Positions 7,967-17,046 are shown, counted from the stretch's first letter. The stretch is DNA of 64,000 bases from AAA044-D11 sp965268555 (GCA_965268555.1 OZ254174.1:124001-188000); one strand, 5' to 3'. Translations and numbers: made by a program. The notes: generated from the letters alone by a model not told the origin.

Positions 7967-8917
7967 GTGAATGGCGCCAAGGCAGTCTTTTCTGGAGTTC
8001 GTAATTTCTCAACCCTAGCTGCGGTCTTTGCAATCTTATTCTCAGGGATTCTCTATTTAACAGTCAGAAATGAAAGTTTGGGCTGGCAGGTTGCACTAGC
8101 AGTTTTCGCGTTGGCAATCGGGATTCCGCACGGCGCAGTTGATCATTTAGTTGCACTGCCAAAGACGAGTAAGCCAAAACTTGCACTGTTGATTATTGGG
8201 TATGTGTTGATTGCAATTGCCGCAGTATTTGCGATCTTGCATTGGAATAAATTGGGCTTTCAAATAGTCCTCGTAATGAGTGCGCTTCATTTTGGCTTTG
8301 GCGATGCGGCATTTATCGCTGAACAAGACCGGCTAGAAAATCGACCACGAATGCGACCAAAAGTTCAGAACATGTTTGCCATAACTTCCGGGGTTATTCC
8401 GGTATTTATCCCGCTCCTAAAGGACTCAACGAAGAGTGCACTCCAAGAGATTAATCCAGTTCTAATTACTTGGGCATCAGAAATTGCACCCCAAATTAAG
8501 TTCTTAATCGGATTCTTCTTTGTGGCAACTCTCGTTCTATTGGTAAAAGACAATCGCACAAGAGAATTTATTGATCTAATATTTTTAGTTGGCCTTGCAA
8601 TTGTTGCACCACCTTTAATTTCATTTGCAGTCTATTTTGGTTGCTGGCATGCGATGCGCCATACGGCGCGACTAACTCTCATACTTCCTAAAGCAATTGC
8701 CGCGGCTGACGATGAGAAGCCAAAGAAATCTTTTTTTGCAGCAGTAGTTCCCGGACTTCCAGCACTTATTGGAACAGTTGTTGTTGCTGCAGTTATTGCA
8801 ATTACAGATTCAAATCTTGATGCCAGCTATTTATGGTATCTGTTGGTTGTGGTGTGGGCGCTAACAGTTCCCCACATGATTGTGACTTCTAAAATAGATC
8901 AGAAGTCGCTGGCTTAA
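7967..8917 (+). CDS. blh: Beta-carotene 15,15'-dioxygenase (Brp/Blh type), retinal synthesis
   Basis: A 316-residue polytopic membrane protein of the Brp/Blh family, which cleaves beta-carotene symmetrically to two retinal molecules. Conserved histidine motifs are GIPHGAVDH (H55, H60), ALHFGFGDA (H108), GCWHAMRHTARL (H228, H232) and VPHMIV (H303), expected to bind the catalytic iron. The start is GTG, supported by TATACT exactly 6 bases upstream; the overlapping ATG at 7971 is out of frame. The stop is one base from the end of the convergent cysteine-rich gene. Together with crtYc/Yd it supplies the chromophore for the actinorhodopsin 1 kb upstream. Confidence 0.93.
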   Translation: MNGAKAVFSGVRNFSTLAAVFAILFSGILYLTVRNESLGWQVALAVFALAIGIPHGAVDHLVALPKTSKPKLALLIIGYVLIAIAAVFAILHWNKLGFQIVLVMSALHFGFGDAAFIAEQDRLENRPRMRPKVQNMFAITSGVIPVFIPLLKDSTKSALQEINPVLITWASEIAPQIKFLIGFFFVATLVLLVKDNRTREFIDLIFLVGLAIVAPPLISFAVYFGCWHAMRHTARLTLILPKAIAAADDEKPKKSFFAAVVPGLPALIGTVVVAAVIAITDSNLDASYLWYLLVVVWALTVPHMIVTSKIDQKSLA

Positions 8918-8918
8918 A

Positions 8919-9737
8919 TTACTTACCGGCAGCGAGTGTTGCTGGATGAATAATAAATAGCGGCAATTCGCGCTTTTTCTGTTCTTTACGTGCCGCTGCG
9001 ATAGCTTCAATTCGATTATCACAGTGGAGCTTTAGAACGTTGTAAGCAGGTTCGCCCATAAGTGCAATTAGCTCAACTTTATTTGAAAGATAAACCGGTT
9101 CGCGCCCAACGTGTGCTTCGGTGTTGCTGGTGCAATACCAATCAAAATCTTCACCGCCATCGCCCCAAGCAAGGCGTTCGTATTCACCAATTACATTTAC
9201 CGTAACTTCTTGATCTCCAAATTCACGCTGTTCAAAACTTCTACGAATCGGAAGTTGCCAGCAGACATCAGGTTTGGTTTCAACAAAGTGAACTTCCTCT
9301 TTCTCTGCTAAATGATGCAGCACGCAACCAAAACTTCCAGTAAATCCAGGTGCGCTATATTCCTTACGATTAAGGAAGATGCAAGAATCATCTATTTTTC
9401 TAGTTTTGCGATCTTTATCAAGACCGACTTCTGAGATGCGCATTTTGCCTTTAGCTTTCTTAGGCTGGGCTTGGTCAAAGTATTGCCACATATCTTTAGT
9501 CAAACGCTTAGCAACTTCTAAGGTTCGCTCTTCATCTGCTTCATCTGAGTAATAGGCACCATCAGAACAACAACCTGCATCTGGCTTATCAGCGTCGACG
9601 CCACAACATCCAGCGCCATAGATACAAGTCCAATATGAAGTAAGCCAAGTAAGGTCACATTTATAAAGCTCTTCTGGCTTCGCGGGATCTACAAACTCGA
9701 CCCAGTCGCGAGCAAAATTCGGTTTAACCTCAGGCAT
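8919..9737 (-). CDS. Conserved cysteine-rich protein, possible metal-cluster binder
   Basis: A 272-residue cytoplasmic protein without signal peptide or membrane segment. Cysteines cluster near the N-terminus at C27, C38, C44-C45 and C56-C57 (GAGCCGVDAD and DAGCCSDGAYY), and further ones occur in DDSCIF, FGCVLHHL and KPDVCWQLP. The pattern recalls YkgJ-type cysteine-cluster proteins and suggests zinc or Fe-S binding, but I cannot name a family with confidence. The ATG at 9737 is preceded on the minus strand by TAGGCT 8 bases upstream, so the message is probably leaderless or nearly so. It is divergent from proC and convergent with blh, ending one base from it. Confidence 0.8.
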   Translation of the reverse strand: MPEVKPNFARDWVEFVDPAKPEELYKCDLTWLTSYWTCIYGAGCCGVDADKPDAGCCSDGAYYSDEADEERTLEVAKRLTKDMWQYFDQAQPKKAKGKMRISEVGLDKDRKTRKIDDSCIFLNRKEYSAPGFTGSFGCVLHHLAEKEEVHFVETKPDVCWQLPIRRSFEQREFGDQEVTVNVIGEYERLAWGDGGEDFDWYCTSNTEAHVGREPVYLSNKVELIALMGEPAYNVLKLHCDNRIEAIAAARKEQKKRELPLFIIHPATLAAGK

Positions 9738-9795
9738 AGTTGCAGAGCCTAGGGCTTAAACGTTAAATAAGCACATCGGTGAAGACTGCTTTAGG

Positions 9796-9801
9796 TAGGC
9801 T
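9796..9801 (+). promoter_or_regulatory. proC -10 hexamer for a leaderless transcript
   Basis: TAGGCT is followed by TTGCTT and the ATG at 9808. The 6-base distance fits a transcript starting at the ATG, and no Shine-Dalgarno precedes it. This argues for ATG 9808 rather than the in-frame TTG at 9802, which would lie upstream of the transcription start. Confidence 0.55.
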
Positions 9802-9807
9802 TTGCTT

Positions 9808-10632
9808 ATGTCGATTCAATCTTCGTTCTCAACCAGCAAATACCAAGTTGGATTAATTGGTGTTGGGGTTATGGGTGAAGCGTTAATTTCAGGACTCGTA
9901 TCTGCAAGATTTCCTAAAGCCCAGATTGTTTTTTCAGAGAAACGAAGCGATAGAGCTCGCGAAATATCAACAAAATACGGAGCTCGCGCAGTGGAATTGC
10001 AGAGTTTGGTTAAAGAGAGTGATGTCATTCTCTTAGTTGTAAAACCACAGGATTTAGGTGAACTTCTTGCCTCAATAGCTCCAGATTTAAAGAAGCGTGC
10101 GCTCTTGGTCTCTTTTGCGGCCGGGAAAACCACTTCATTCATCAGTCAGAAAGTTGGGCCAGAGATATCGGTAATTAGAGTTATGCCAAACACCGCCACC
10201 TTGATTGGTCTTGGTATGGCTGCGATGTCAATTGGCACAAATGTAAGTGATGAACAAGCCAAGTTTGTTGCAGACTTCCTTGCGACTTGCGGGAAGGTAA
10301 TCTCTATTGATGAGTCACTTCAAGATGCGGTTACCGCTGTGAGTGGATCAGGTCCTGCCTACTTTTTTGCATTTGTTGAAGAGATGATCAAATCTGGAAT
10401 CTCATTAGGCCTTTCAAGCGATGAAGCTTCAACACTTGCAATCCAAACAATTATTGGATCCGCAGCGATGTTGGAGCAGAGCGGTAAAAACCCAACGACC
10501 TTACGTGAAAATGTAACGAGTCCCAATGGAACAACAGCAGCCGCGCTTAAGGTTTTTAACGATGCAGAGTTTGGTGACATTATTAAGAAGGCCATGACAG
10601 CGGCTCGGGATCGGTCCCAGGAATTAGCGTGA
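9808..10632 (+). CDS. proC: Pyrroline-5-carboxylate reductase
   Basis: A 274-residue cytoplasmic enzyme that reduces pyrroline-5-carboxylate to proline with NAD(P)H. The N-terminal Rossmann motif GVGVMG is at 18-23, and the C-terminal half carries the P5CR signature around AVSGSGPAYFFAFVEEM and NVTSPNGTTAAAL. Length is normal. Start 9808 is chosen from the leaderless promoter. The last bases overlap the start of the next gene by 4 (GTGA), so the two are co-translated. Confidence 0.95.
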   Translation: MSIQSSFSTSKYQVGLIGVGVMGEALISGLVSARFPKAQIVFSEKRSDRAREISTKYGARAVELQSLVKESDVILLVVKPQDLGELLASIAPDLKKRALLVSFAAGKTTSFISQKVGPEISVIRVMPNTATLIGLGMAAMSIGTNVSDEQAKFVADFLATCGKVISIDESLQDAVTAVSGSGPAYFFAFVEEMIKSGISLGLSSDEASTLAIQTIIGSAAMLEQSGKNPTTLRENVTSPNGTTAAALKVFNDAEFGDIIKKAMTAARDRSQELA

Positions 10633-11579
10633 AATTTCGTTTCGTAATTTCTCTGATTTTGCTAACACTTATCACCCCGCCAGCAAATGCTGCGATAAAA
10701 GTTGTTGCCTCAAAACCAGCGATAATCAACGTTTCACCAATCGGATCTGGAGATCAGATCTCTGACGTTGCGGTAAATTCCGCCGGTGTTGCAATTGTTG
10801 GAACTGTTGAAAATGGAATGACTAATCTGATTTCGACAACGCCCCTTGGTGGCAGTGATGGTTTTATCTCATTCGTAGATAATTTGAAGAATCGTACTTG
10901 GGATCTGCGTTTGGGAACTCCGAGCGATGACATTGCAACCGGGATTGCTCGTGATAAATCTGGAAACTTTTGGGTTGTTGGATCAACCTCAAAACCCCTA
11001 GAACCCTTGATTTCGCCAAGTTTGGATCCAACTGTTTTAAATCTCGACAATGTCTTGGTGGATCCAGTTACAAATCCTTCAAGCGAATTGCTGCGCCTCG
11101 TAGCATGGAAAGTTAGCGCAAGTGGTCAACTTCTTGGTACCTATTTTTACGATGCAGCGGGCGTAATTGCACCAACTCAAATCAGTGTGAGCACTTCGGG
11201 TTTCAAGGTAATTGGTAGTTTATTAAACGAGGGCGAAACAAATCAATTTCAAATTGACTTAGATTCAGCTGGAGTTTTCACAAATCTGGCGGAAGGCAAA
11301 CCTAAAGTTAGTAAGGCCCCAGCAATAGCAACGATAAAAGCCGGAACAAATAACTTAAAAAGTTTTATCTCTAAGACAACAATCATTGGAATTCCTAGTT
11401 GGCGCGCAAAAAAACCAACGCCGGTGTTGGTTAAGTACACGAAGAATGGAAAAGCTCTAGCCGCTAATTCATTTTCTGGAAAAGTTCTGAAAGTTATGTG
11501 GCAATCTGGAGTAGGCGCAGTAGTTCTTGTTGACCAAAAAGGAGAGTTCGAGCTTCACATTCTCACAAATATGGGTTGA
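10629..11579 (+). CDS. Secreted protein of unknown function, probably beta-rich repeats
   Basis: A 316-residue protein starting with GTG at 10629, overlapping proC by 4 bases. The first 22 residues are a typical signal peptide ending in an AxA-like site (ANAA), with no lipobox cysteine. The mature part is rich in short beta-like stretches: ISDVAVNSAGVAIVGT, ATGIARDKSGNFWVVGST and GAVVLVDQKGEFELHI. They resemble propeller blades, but no catalytic motif is visible. I cannot assign a function. Its stop is one base from the end of the convergent secreted peptidase-like gene. Confidence 0.75.
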   Translation: MKFRFVISLILLTLITPPANAAIKVVASKPAIINVSPIGSGDQISDVAVNSAGVAIVGTVENGMTNLISTTPLGGSDGFISFVDNLKNRTWDLRLGTPSDDIATGIARDKSGNFWVVGSTSKPLEPLISPSLDPTVLNLDNVLVDPVTNPSSELLRLVAWKVSASGQLLGTYFYDAAGVIAPTQISVSTSGFKVIGSLLNEGETNQFQIDLDSAGVFTNLAEGKPKVSKAPAIATIKAGTNNLKSFISKTTIIGIPSWRAKKPTPVLVKYTKNGKALAANSFSGKVLKVMWQSGVGAVVLVDQKGEFELHILTNMG

Positions 11580-11580
11580 G

Positions 11581-13953
11581 TTAAGGCTTTTTGAAGAGTG
11601 AAAGCTTTCCACCACTTGCTGCGAGGGCATATTTAATCTTATTCAAAGTTATCCAAGTAGCTGATTTAGAGTCGGTAATGCTTGCAGTTGAAATGAGATT
11701 AATTGTTTGATCAATCTTATTGAAATAGCAAAGTCGATCTTGGCAGCCAAAGATTAACCCGGCATCATCAACAGCAACTGGTGAGCTTGGTATGCCAAAG
11801 AAGTCACTCTTGGCGGTGCTCGGAGTGAGATCTACTCCAACTTTGCTCCATTGAATCTGATCTGGCTTAGGAAGTGCAATACCTGAAGCTCCGAGCCAAG
11901 TTGCATGAAGTGTTTTTGATATCAAATTTAATGCAACATCATAACCAGCAACAATGGTGTTACCACCACTTGCGGCTAAAGCTTGATATTTCCAATCTTC
12001 CGGGAATGCACTCTCTCTAGTTGCTATTCGTACATCACCACGAGTGGCGCTCTTATCCGAATTACTTACTGATAAAACCGAGTCGTACATCAAATTAATC
12101 TTAGTTCCAACTGTTTTTGCGGTTAGGTGGAAAGCAACATCGCCCATGGTGCGACCATTCAATAAATTGTCACCGTCAACAATTTCATAGCGCCAATCTT
12201 TTCCATCTCTTACGGCGCCAAGTAAGATACCTTGGCTCTCATCACGGTAGAAAACTTGTTCTCCGGCTGGTGTAATTGCGCAGGCATTGGAAACGCTCAC
12301 ATCACTTGCAGTTCGTACTCGCGCCGCTTCTTTATAACTTTGAATTGTTGGGCCGTCGCCATCAATTACTTCATAACTCCATTTTTTGCCATTGAATGAG
12401 GCCCGACGTAAATCTTTATTCGTTAAATCTGCATAATAAAGATTGAGGTATTTTGTTTTACCAACCAAAGTTGTACAGATGGAAACCGAACCGGCAACGC
12501 TATTTTTTGTGCGTCCGCCTTTAGTTGAATCACCATCGACAATTTGAATACTCCATTTTTTCCCAGTCCAAGTTGCAAGCTTTAATAGTCCGCGTTGGGT
12601 ATCGGAATATGCGATTACAGGTTTTCCGCCATAGCTATTTGTCGCTAGATATTTTCCATCTGCCGATGAGTCAATAACTGACTTTTTCCAAGAGGCCTGG
12701 GGAATAACGCCATTTGTGGTTGCAATAGTCGAAATACCAACCGCGTTCTTTGCGGTGATCGAGAATGAATAAGTAGTGCCATTGCTGAGTCCTGTAATAA
12801 CTGCGGGGCTAGTTGTGAAGGTTTTTTCAACACCGCTCTGATTTACTTTCACGATGTAAGAAGTTACTTGAGCAGTTCTTTGATTAATCGGTGGATCGAA
12901 GGTGACGATCGCAGATTTATCTCCAACCAGAGCCTTTACATTTCTAGGAACTCCCGGGATTCCAAAGGGCAGTCCAGCCGGCGGTTTTGCCATTAAGTCT
13001 TCAAACATTGCAATCAAAAGTGGCCCAGGGTTATGAAAAACTTCACCCATCTTCAAGTTCGGTGACATAACTGCATCACGTTCACTATTAGCAAACGTAA
13101 CTTCATCCAAGTGGCTTACCGAAGAACCACCTTCATAAACTTTTGGCGTGTAAAGAACCGGCTTAATTCCATTATTGGCTCGTACGCCATTTGCACCCGA
13201 CCAGACAAGTGGTTCTGTGAGTGCACTACCTAAAGCTAATGATGGTGAATCTAAATCCATCAATCTTCGGCCATCACCAAGTTGGGCATAGGCATCGTAT
13301 GGCGTTGGTTGTTGAATGCTGCCATATCCAAAAAGTTCGTCGTAATCAGCATTAGATAGAAATCCCAGGCCATGTGCCATCTCATGCAAAATCATAGATA
13401 CCAAGTCATATTTGGTACTTGGACAGTTTCCATCGGTTCCTAAATACAACATTGGACCATTTGTCGAATTTATTCGGATTGTTATTTCAGGAATTGCAGG
13501 CTCAATATCCTCACCGGCAATTGCATCTGCCAGGGCGGATGCGTACCAAAGATCTTTATCCGGAATATTCTTAAAATTTGAGTGAAATTTTCCAGGGGAT
13601 GCAGCAGCAAGAGTTCCACTTGATGCTTGCCGTTCCCACAAGACTTGCACTTTTACTGGAACTTGCGATGCAAAATTTTGAGACCAAACATCAACAGCTG
13701 CATTAATAGCGGGACGATAAATTTCTGGCGTATTTGTGAAATCAACTTTAAAAGCGCTTTTAGTTAAGCCTTTATCGACCGAGTATGTTCTTGGAAGCGA
13801 ACTCTTAGCTAGGGCAGCAGTTCCAGATTTATCTGCATAGAAATAAACCCAAGGCGCATCAATCGATTTAACTTGAGAGGGAAGAGCATGTGCCGGTGCT
13901 ACAAAGACGCTTGCAAATAGCGCCGCTACTAGTAGTAAATATTTGGCACGCAT
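11581..13953 (-). CDS. Large secreted protein: HExxH metallopeptidase-like domain, Fn3 domain and propeller-like repeats
   Basis: A 790-residue exported protein. An Sec signal peptide occupies residues 1-24 (cleavage near AHA-LPS). H190-E-M-A-H194-G-L-G is a zinc-binding HExxH site in a helix, but the canonical third metzincin ligand position (residue 200) is serine. A fibronectin type III domain follows at about 330-420 (start PRNVKALVGDKSAIVTFDPP). The C-terminal half repeats a unit of about 60 residues marked by KKWSIQIVDGD, KKWSYEVIDGD and KDWRYEIVDGD, probably a beta-propeller. The start is ATG 13953, preceded on the minus strand by TAGCGT 7 bases upstream; an in-frame TTG at 13959 is less likely. 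Probably an extracellular protease or polymer-binding protein. Confidence 0.82.
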   Translation of the reverse strand: MRAKYLLLVAALFASVFVAPAHALPSQVKSIDAPWVYFYADKSGTAALAKSSLPRTYSVDKGLTKSAFKVDFTNTPEIYRPAINAAVDVWSQNFASQVPVKVQVLWERQASSGTLAAASPGKFHSNFKNIPDKDLWYASALADAIAGEDIEPAIPEITIRINSTNGPMLYLGTDGNCPSTKYDLVSMILHEMAHGLGFLSNADYDELFGYGSIQQPTPYDAYAQLGDGRRLMDLDSPSLALGSALTEPLVWSGANGVRANNGIKPVLYTPKVYEGGSSVSHLDEVTFANSERDAVMSPNLKMGEVFHNPGPLLIAMFEDLMAKPPAGLPFGIPGVPRNVKALVGDKSAIVTFDPPINQRTAQVTSYIVKVNQSGVEKTFTTSPAVITGLSNGTTYSFSITAKNAVGISTIATTNGVIPQASWKKSVIDSSADGKYLATNSYGGKPVIAYSDTQRGLLKLATWTGKKWSIQIVDGDSTKGGRTKNSVAGSVSICTTLVGKTKYLNLYYADLTNKDLRRASFNGKKWSYEVIDGDGPTIQSYKEAARVRTASDVSVSNACAITPAGEQVFYRDESQGILLGAVRDGKDWRYEIVDGDNLLNGRTMGDVAFHLTAKTVGTKINLMYDSVLSVSNSDKSATRGDVRIATRESAFPEDWKYQALAASGGNTIVAGYDVALNLISKTLHATWLGASGIALPKPDQIQWSKVGVDLTPSTAKSDFFGIPSSPVAVDDAGLIFGCQDRLCYFNKIDQTINLISTASITDSKSATWITLNKIKYALAASGGKLSLFKKP

Positions 13954-13960
13954 GGGCAAA

Positions 13961-13966
13961 ACGCTA
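13961..13966 (-). promoter_or_regulatory. -10 hexamer of the secreted metallopeptidase-like gene
   Basis: On the minus strand TAGCGT is followed by 7 bases and the ATG at 13953. No Shine-Dalgarno is present, so the transcript is probably leaderless. Confidence 0.45.
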
Positions 13967-14062
13967 GCAGTCAGGCTCGCGGGATACCACCTGCGGACTC
14001 CGTCTGTACCTGAGAATTGCCGCTATCAACCGTTAAAAAGCTTAAGAAAGCTACAGAAACCC

Positions 14063-14068
14063 TAGAAT
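14063..14068 (+). promoter_or_regulatory. -10 hexamer of the glutaredoxin-like gene
   Basis: TAGAAT, one of the closest matches to the consensus TATAAT in this window, is followed by exactly 6 bases and the ATG at 14075. This predicts a leaderless message. Confidence 0.6.
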
Positions 14069-14074
14069 TCCTGG

Positions 14075-14314
14075 ATGCACCAAGTTCGAATTTACTCACG
14101 AAGCAATTGTCATCTTTGTGACGTTGCTCTTGAAACTTTAATGGGATTACAGAAGGAATTTGAATTTGAAATTGATAAGCAGTTAATTGATGGAGATCCA
14201 GAACTTGAAGATAAATATGGTGAACGCGTGCCAGTGATTCTAATTAATGGTGCGCCTCATGATTTCTTTCGGGTTGATCCGACCAGATTTAGAAATGTGA
14301 TGTCAAAACTTTAA
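14075..14314 (+). CDS. Glutaredoxin-like thiol-disulfide protein
   Basis: A 79-residue thioredoxin-fold protein with an N-terminal redox motif C13-H-L-C16 (YSRSNCHLCDVAL) and a cis-proline region RVPVILING. It belongs to the short glutaredoxin family of actinobacteria (DUF836-like). It would act in the cytoplasm on disulfides; its partner is unknown. The start is fixed by TAGAAT 6 bases upstream. It overlaps the end of the convergent XPB helicase gene by 4 bases. Confidence 0.85.
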   Translation: MHQVRIYSRSNCHLCDVALETLMGLQKEFEFEIDKQLIDGDPELEDKYGERVPVILINGAPHDFFRVDPTRFRNVMSKL

Positions 14315-15963
14315 TCTGGGTTGGCACTTAAAATATCTTCAGCGTCAATGATTCCGTAGGCATAACCTTGTTCTGCCAAGAATCTTTGGCGATTTTGCGC
14401 AAAGTCTTGGTCGACAGTATCTCTGGCAACAATTGAGTAGAACCTTGCAGTACGGCCATCAGATTTTGGCCGAAGAATTCGACCTAAGCGCTGTGCTTCC
14501 TCTTGACGAGAGCCAAATGTTCCTGAAACTTGAATTGCAATTGTGGCATCAGGTAGATCAATCGAAAAGTTTGCAACTTTCGAAACTACCAAGCATTTAA
14601 TATCGCCACTGCGATAAAGGCCAAATAGCCGCTCCCGCTCTTTAATCGGAGTATCACCCTTAATCAAAGGAACGCCTAGCTCTTCACTTAAAGCATCTAG
14701 TTGATCTATGTATTGCCCGATTATCAAGACTTGTTCTTCGCTATGTTGATTTGCTAACGCGATAGCAACTTTTCGTTTGGTAGCAGTAGTTGAGCAGAAC
14801 CGGTATCTATCTTCTGGTTCGGCAGTCGCATAATTTAAACGTTCAGCTTCAGTCAGATTTACTCGAACCTCAATGCAATCGGCAGGTGCGATATAACCTT
14901 GGGCTTCAATTTCACGCCATGGAACATCGAATCTCTTTGGTCCGATTAGTGAGAAAACTTCACCTTCCATCCCATCTTCGCGAACCAGCGTTGCAGTTAA
15001 GCCAAGCCTTCTGCGAGATTGAATATCGGCAGTGAATCTAAAGATTGGGGCAGGCAGTAGATGTACTTCGTCATAGATGATTAAGCCCCAGTCAATCGCA
15101 TCAAAGAGATCAAGGTGGGCGTAAACACCTTGCTTGCGAGTTGTCATTACTTGATAGGTAGCAATTGTTACGGGGCGAATCTCTTTCTTTGATCCAGAAT
15201 ATTCACCAATTTCATCTTCATTCAAAGTTGTTCGCTTTAATAATTCTTCACGCCACTGTCGTGCAGCGATGGTATTTGTTACAAGAATTAAAGTAGTCGC
15301 CTTCGCATGTGCCATAGCTGCTGCGCCAACAATAGTTTTTCCAGCGCCACAAGGAAGCACAACAACACCTGAACCACCATGCCAGAAGCCCTCCGCTGCG
15401 AGCTCTTGATATTTTCTAATTTTCCAACCATCTTGGACTAAATCGATTTCATGATGTTCGCCATCTACATAACCCGCAAAATCTTCTGCCGGCCAACCAA
15501 GCTTCAGCAGTGCTTGTTTTAAGAAGCCACGTTGCCCTGGATGAACAACAATAGTTTCATCATCTAATTGCAATCCCAACATCGGGGCAACTTTCTTTCC
15601 CCTTGTAACTTCCTTCAGTACTGCTGGGTCATGTGAAACTAAAACCAAGCCATGAACTGGATGCGCCTCAAGTCGTAGTCGACCATAGCGCGACATTGTT
15701 TCGGCAACATCGACTAAGAGAGCATGCGGTACTGCGAACCTTGAGTATTTCAAAAGAATATCTACAACTTGTTCTGCATCATGTCCCGCCGCACGCGCAT
15801 TCCAAAGGCCAAGTGGAGTTAAGCGATAGGTATGAATGTGTTCTGGAGATTTTTCAAGTTCGGCGAAAGAGGCAATTGCTCTTCGGCATTCATCGCTTAG
15901 TGGATGATCAATATCAAGTAATAAAGTTTTATCGCTTTGAACAATTAGCGGGCCATCAGTCAC
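14311..15963 (-). CDS. XPB-type DNA repair helicase
   Basis: A 550-residue superfamily 2 helicase of the bacterial XPB family (as Rv0861c of Mycobacterium), a 3'-5' DNA helicase linked to repair. An N-terminal damage-recognition-like domain covers about 1-180. Walker A PCGAGKT is at 204-210, the DEVH box at 298-301, and GLTATLVRED at 321-330 contains the XPB RED motif. A C-terminal helicase domain with QRLGRILRPKSDG follows. It is last in a minus-strand group with the helicase-associated protein and an M20 peptidase, whose 3' end it overlaps by 8 bases. Confidence 0.94.
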   Translation of the reverse strand: MTDGPLIVQSDKTLLLDIDHPLSDECRRAIASFAELEKSPEHIHTYRLTPLGLWNARAAGHDAEQVVDILLKYSRFAVPHALLVDVAETMSRYGRLRLEAHPVHGLVLVSHDPAVLKEVTRGKKVAPMLGLQLDDETIVVHPGQRGFLKQALLKLGWPAEDFAGYVDGEHHEIDLVQDGWKIRKYQELAAEGFWHGGSGVVVLPCGAGKTIVGAAAMAHAKATTLILVTNTIAARQWREELLKRTTLNEDEIGEYSGSKKEIRPVTIATYQVMTTRKQGVYAHLDLFDAIDWGLIIYDEVHLLPAPIFRFTADIQSRRRLGLTATLVREDGMEGEVFSLIGPKRFDVPWREIEAQGYIAPADCIEVRVNLTEAERLNYATAEPEDRYRFCSTTATKRKVAIALANQHSEEQVLIIGQYIDQLDALSEELGVPLIKGDTPIKERERLFGLYRSGDIKCLVVSKVANFSIDLPDATIAIQVSGTFGSRQEEAQRLGRILRPKSDGRTARFYSIVARDTVDQDFAQNRQRFLAEQGYAYGIIDAEDILSANPD

Positions 15964-17032
15964 GAATGAGTTCCTTAATAAATGCAGTTAGTAGAGTTAC
16001 TCGCGCCGGGATTGATGAGAGCAATATTTGTTCATGTGGAGCATGCGCACCATCTCCAACTGCGCCAAGTCCATCTAGGACTCTGGCACCTGTGGCAGCC
16101 GCAAAATTTCCATCACTAGCGCCACCAACAGAAGCGTGACCAATTGGGCCCTGCCCGATTTCATTAGCGACTTTCTCTAATATTTCATAGAGCTCTAAGG
16201 TAGAACTTGTTTCAAGAGGGGGGCGATTTATTCCACCAGTAACTTCCAGTTTCGCAAGTGGATCTGATGCAGTGAGAGCTTTGACTGCAGAATCAATTCG
16301 ATTTAGTTCTGCAGCAGAGTACGAGCGAATATCAATATCAAGTGTTGCAAGTGCCGGGACGGTATTTGTTGTGGTTCCGGAGTTCATAACAGTTGGAACA
16401 ACTGTTGTTCCAAATTCAGGATTAGCAAGCTTTGCTACAGCCAAAACTATTTCAGCGATCAGCGTTGTCGCGTTGATTCCTTTTTCTGGCTCTAATCCAG
16501 CGTGAGATGCCCGACCATGAAGTGCAATTTGATACATCGCAGTTCCTTTGCGACCAGTCTTAACTTTTCCATTGAGCGAAGCCTCTAAAACCAGAACCGC
16601 TTTTGATGATTTAGATAAGCGTTCAATTAGTGCGCGAGAAGTCTGACTTCCAACTTCTTCATCAGTCGTTGCAACTATTGCAACTTTAGTTGCAGCTTCA
16701 GGAATTTGCGCAACTGCATAAATCGCTTGTAGGAATCCAGCCTTCATATCGAAGATACCTGGGCCCTTGGCAACATCACCATTGATGCTCCAGGTTGGAA
16801 TAAATGAACCTTTTGGCCAGACGGTATCTAGGTGCGCAAGAATTAAAATCTCTGGGCTTGAACTTCCCCACCAAAAAACCGGGCGGCCATTTTCTTCCAT
16901 AACTTTGGCTTCCGGATTTAGCTTGGTATTTGCAATTGAAACTGCGAGTTCTACAACCCCACGGCACGCTTCGAGATCTTCACTTGGTGATTCAAACTCA
17001 ACAAGTTTCCGGAGATCCTCAATTAGTCCCAT
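15956..17032 (-). CDS. M20 family metallopeptidase (carboxypeptidase G2-like)
   Basis: A 358-residue cytoplasmic dizinc peptidase. Metal ligands and catalytic residues are visible: H67 and D69 in LAHLDTVWPKG, bridging D95 in GPGIFDMKAG, and E125-E126 in TTDEEVGS. A dimerisation domain with GRASHAGLEPEKGINA follows, and GGASDGNFAA comes near the C-terminus. It probably removes C-terminal glutamate or cleaves another small peptide or amide; the substrate is not readable. It lies between the two XPB partner genes, 14 bases after the helicase-associated gene and overlapping the XPB gene by 8 bases. Confidence 0.88.
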   Translation of the reverse strand: MGLIEDLRKLVEFESPSEDLEACRGVVELAVSIANTKLNPEAKVMEENGRPVFWWGSSSPEILILAHLDTVWPKGSFIPTWSINGDVAKGPGIFDMKAGFLQAIYAVAQIPEAATKVAIVATTDEEVGSQTSRALIERLSKSSKAVLVLEASLNGKVKTGRKGTAMYQIALHGRASHAGLEPEKGINATTLIAEIVLAVAKLANPEFGTTVVPTVMNSGTTTNTVPALATLDIDIRSYSAAELNRIDSAVKALTASDPLAKLEVTGGINRPPLETSSTLELYEILEKVANEIGQGPIGHASVGGASDGNFAAATGARVLDGLGAVGDGAHAPHEQILLSSIPARVTLLTAFIKELIRD

Positions 17033-17046
17033 GGGATAAGTCTGCC

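Noticed and set aside
15633..16139. A 168-codon open frame on the plus strand across the XPB and M20 genes
   Set aside because: It lies opposite two well-supported genes, has no RBS or promoter, and its residues are the usual antisense mix.
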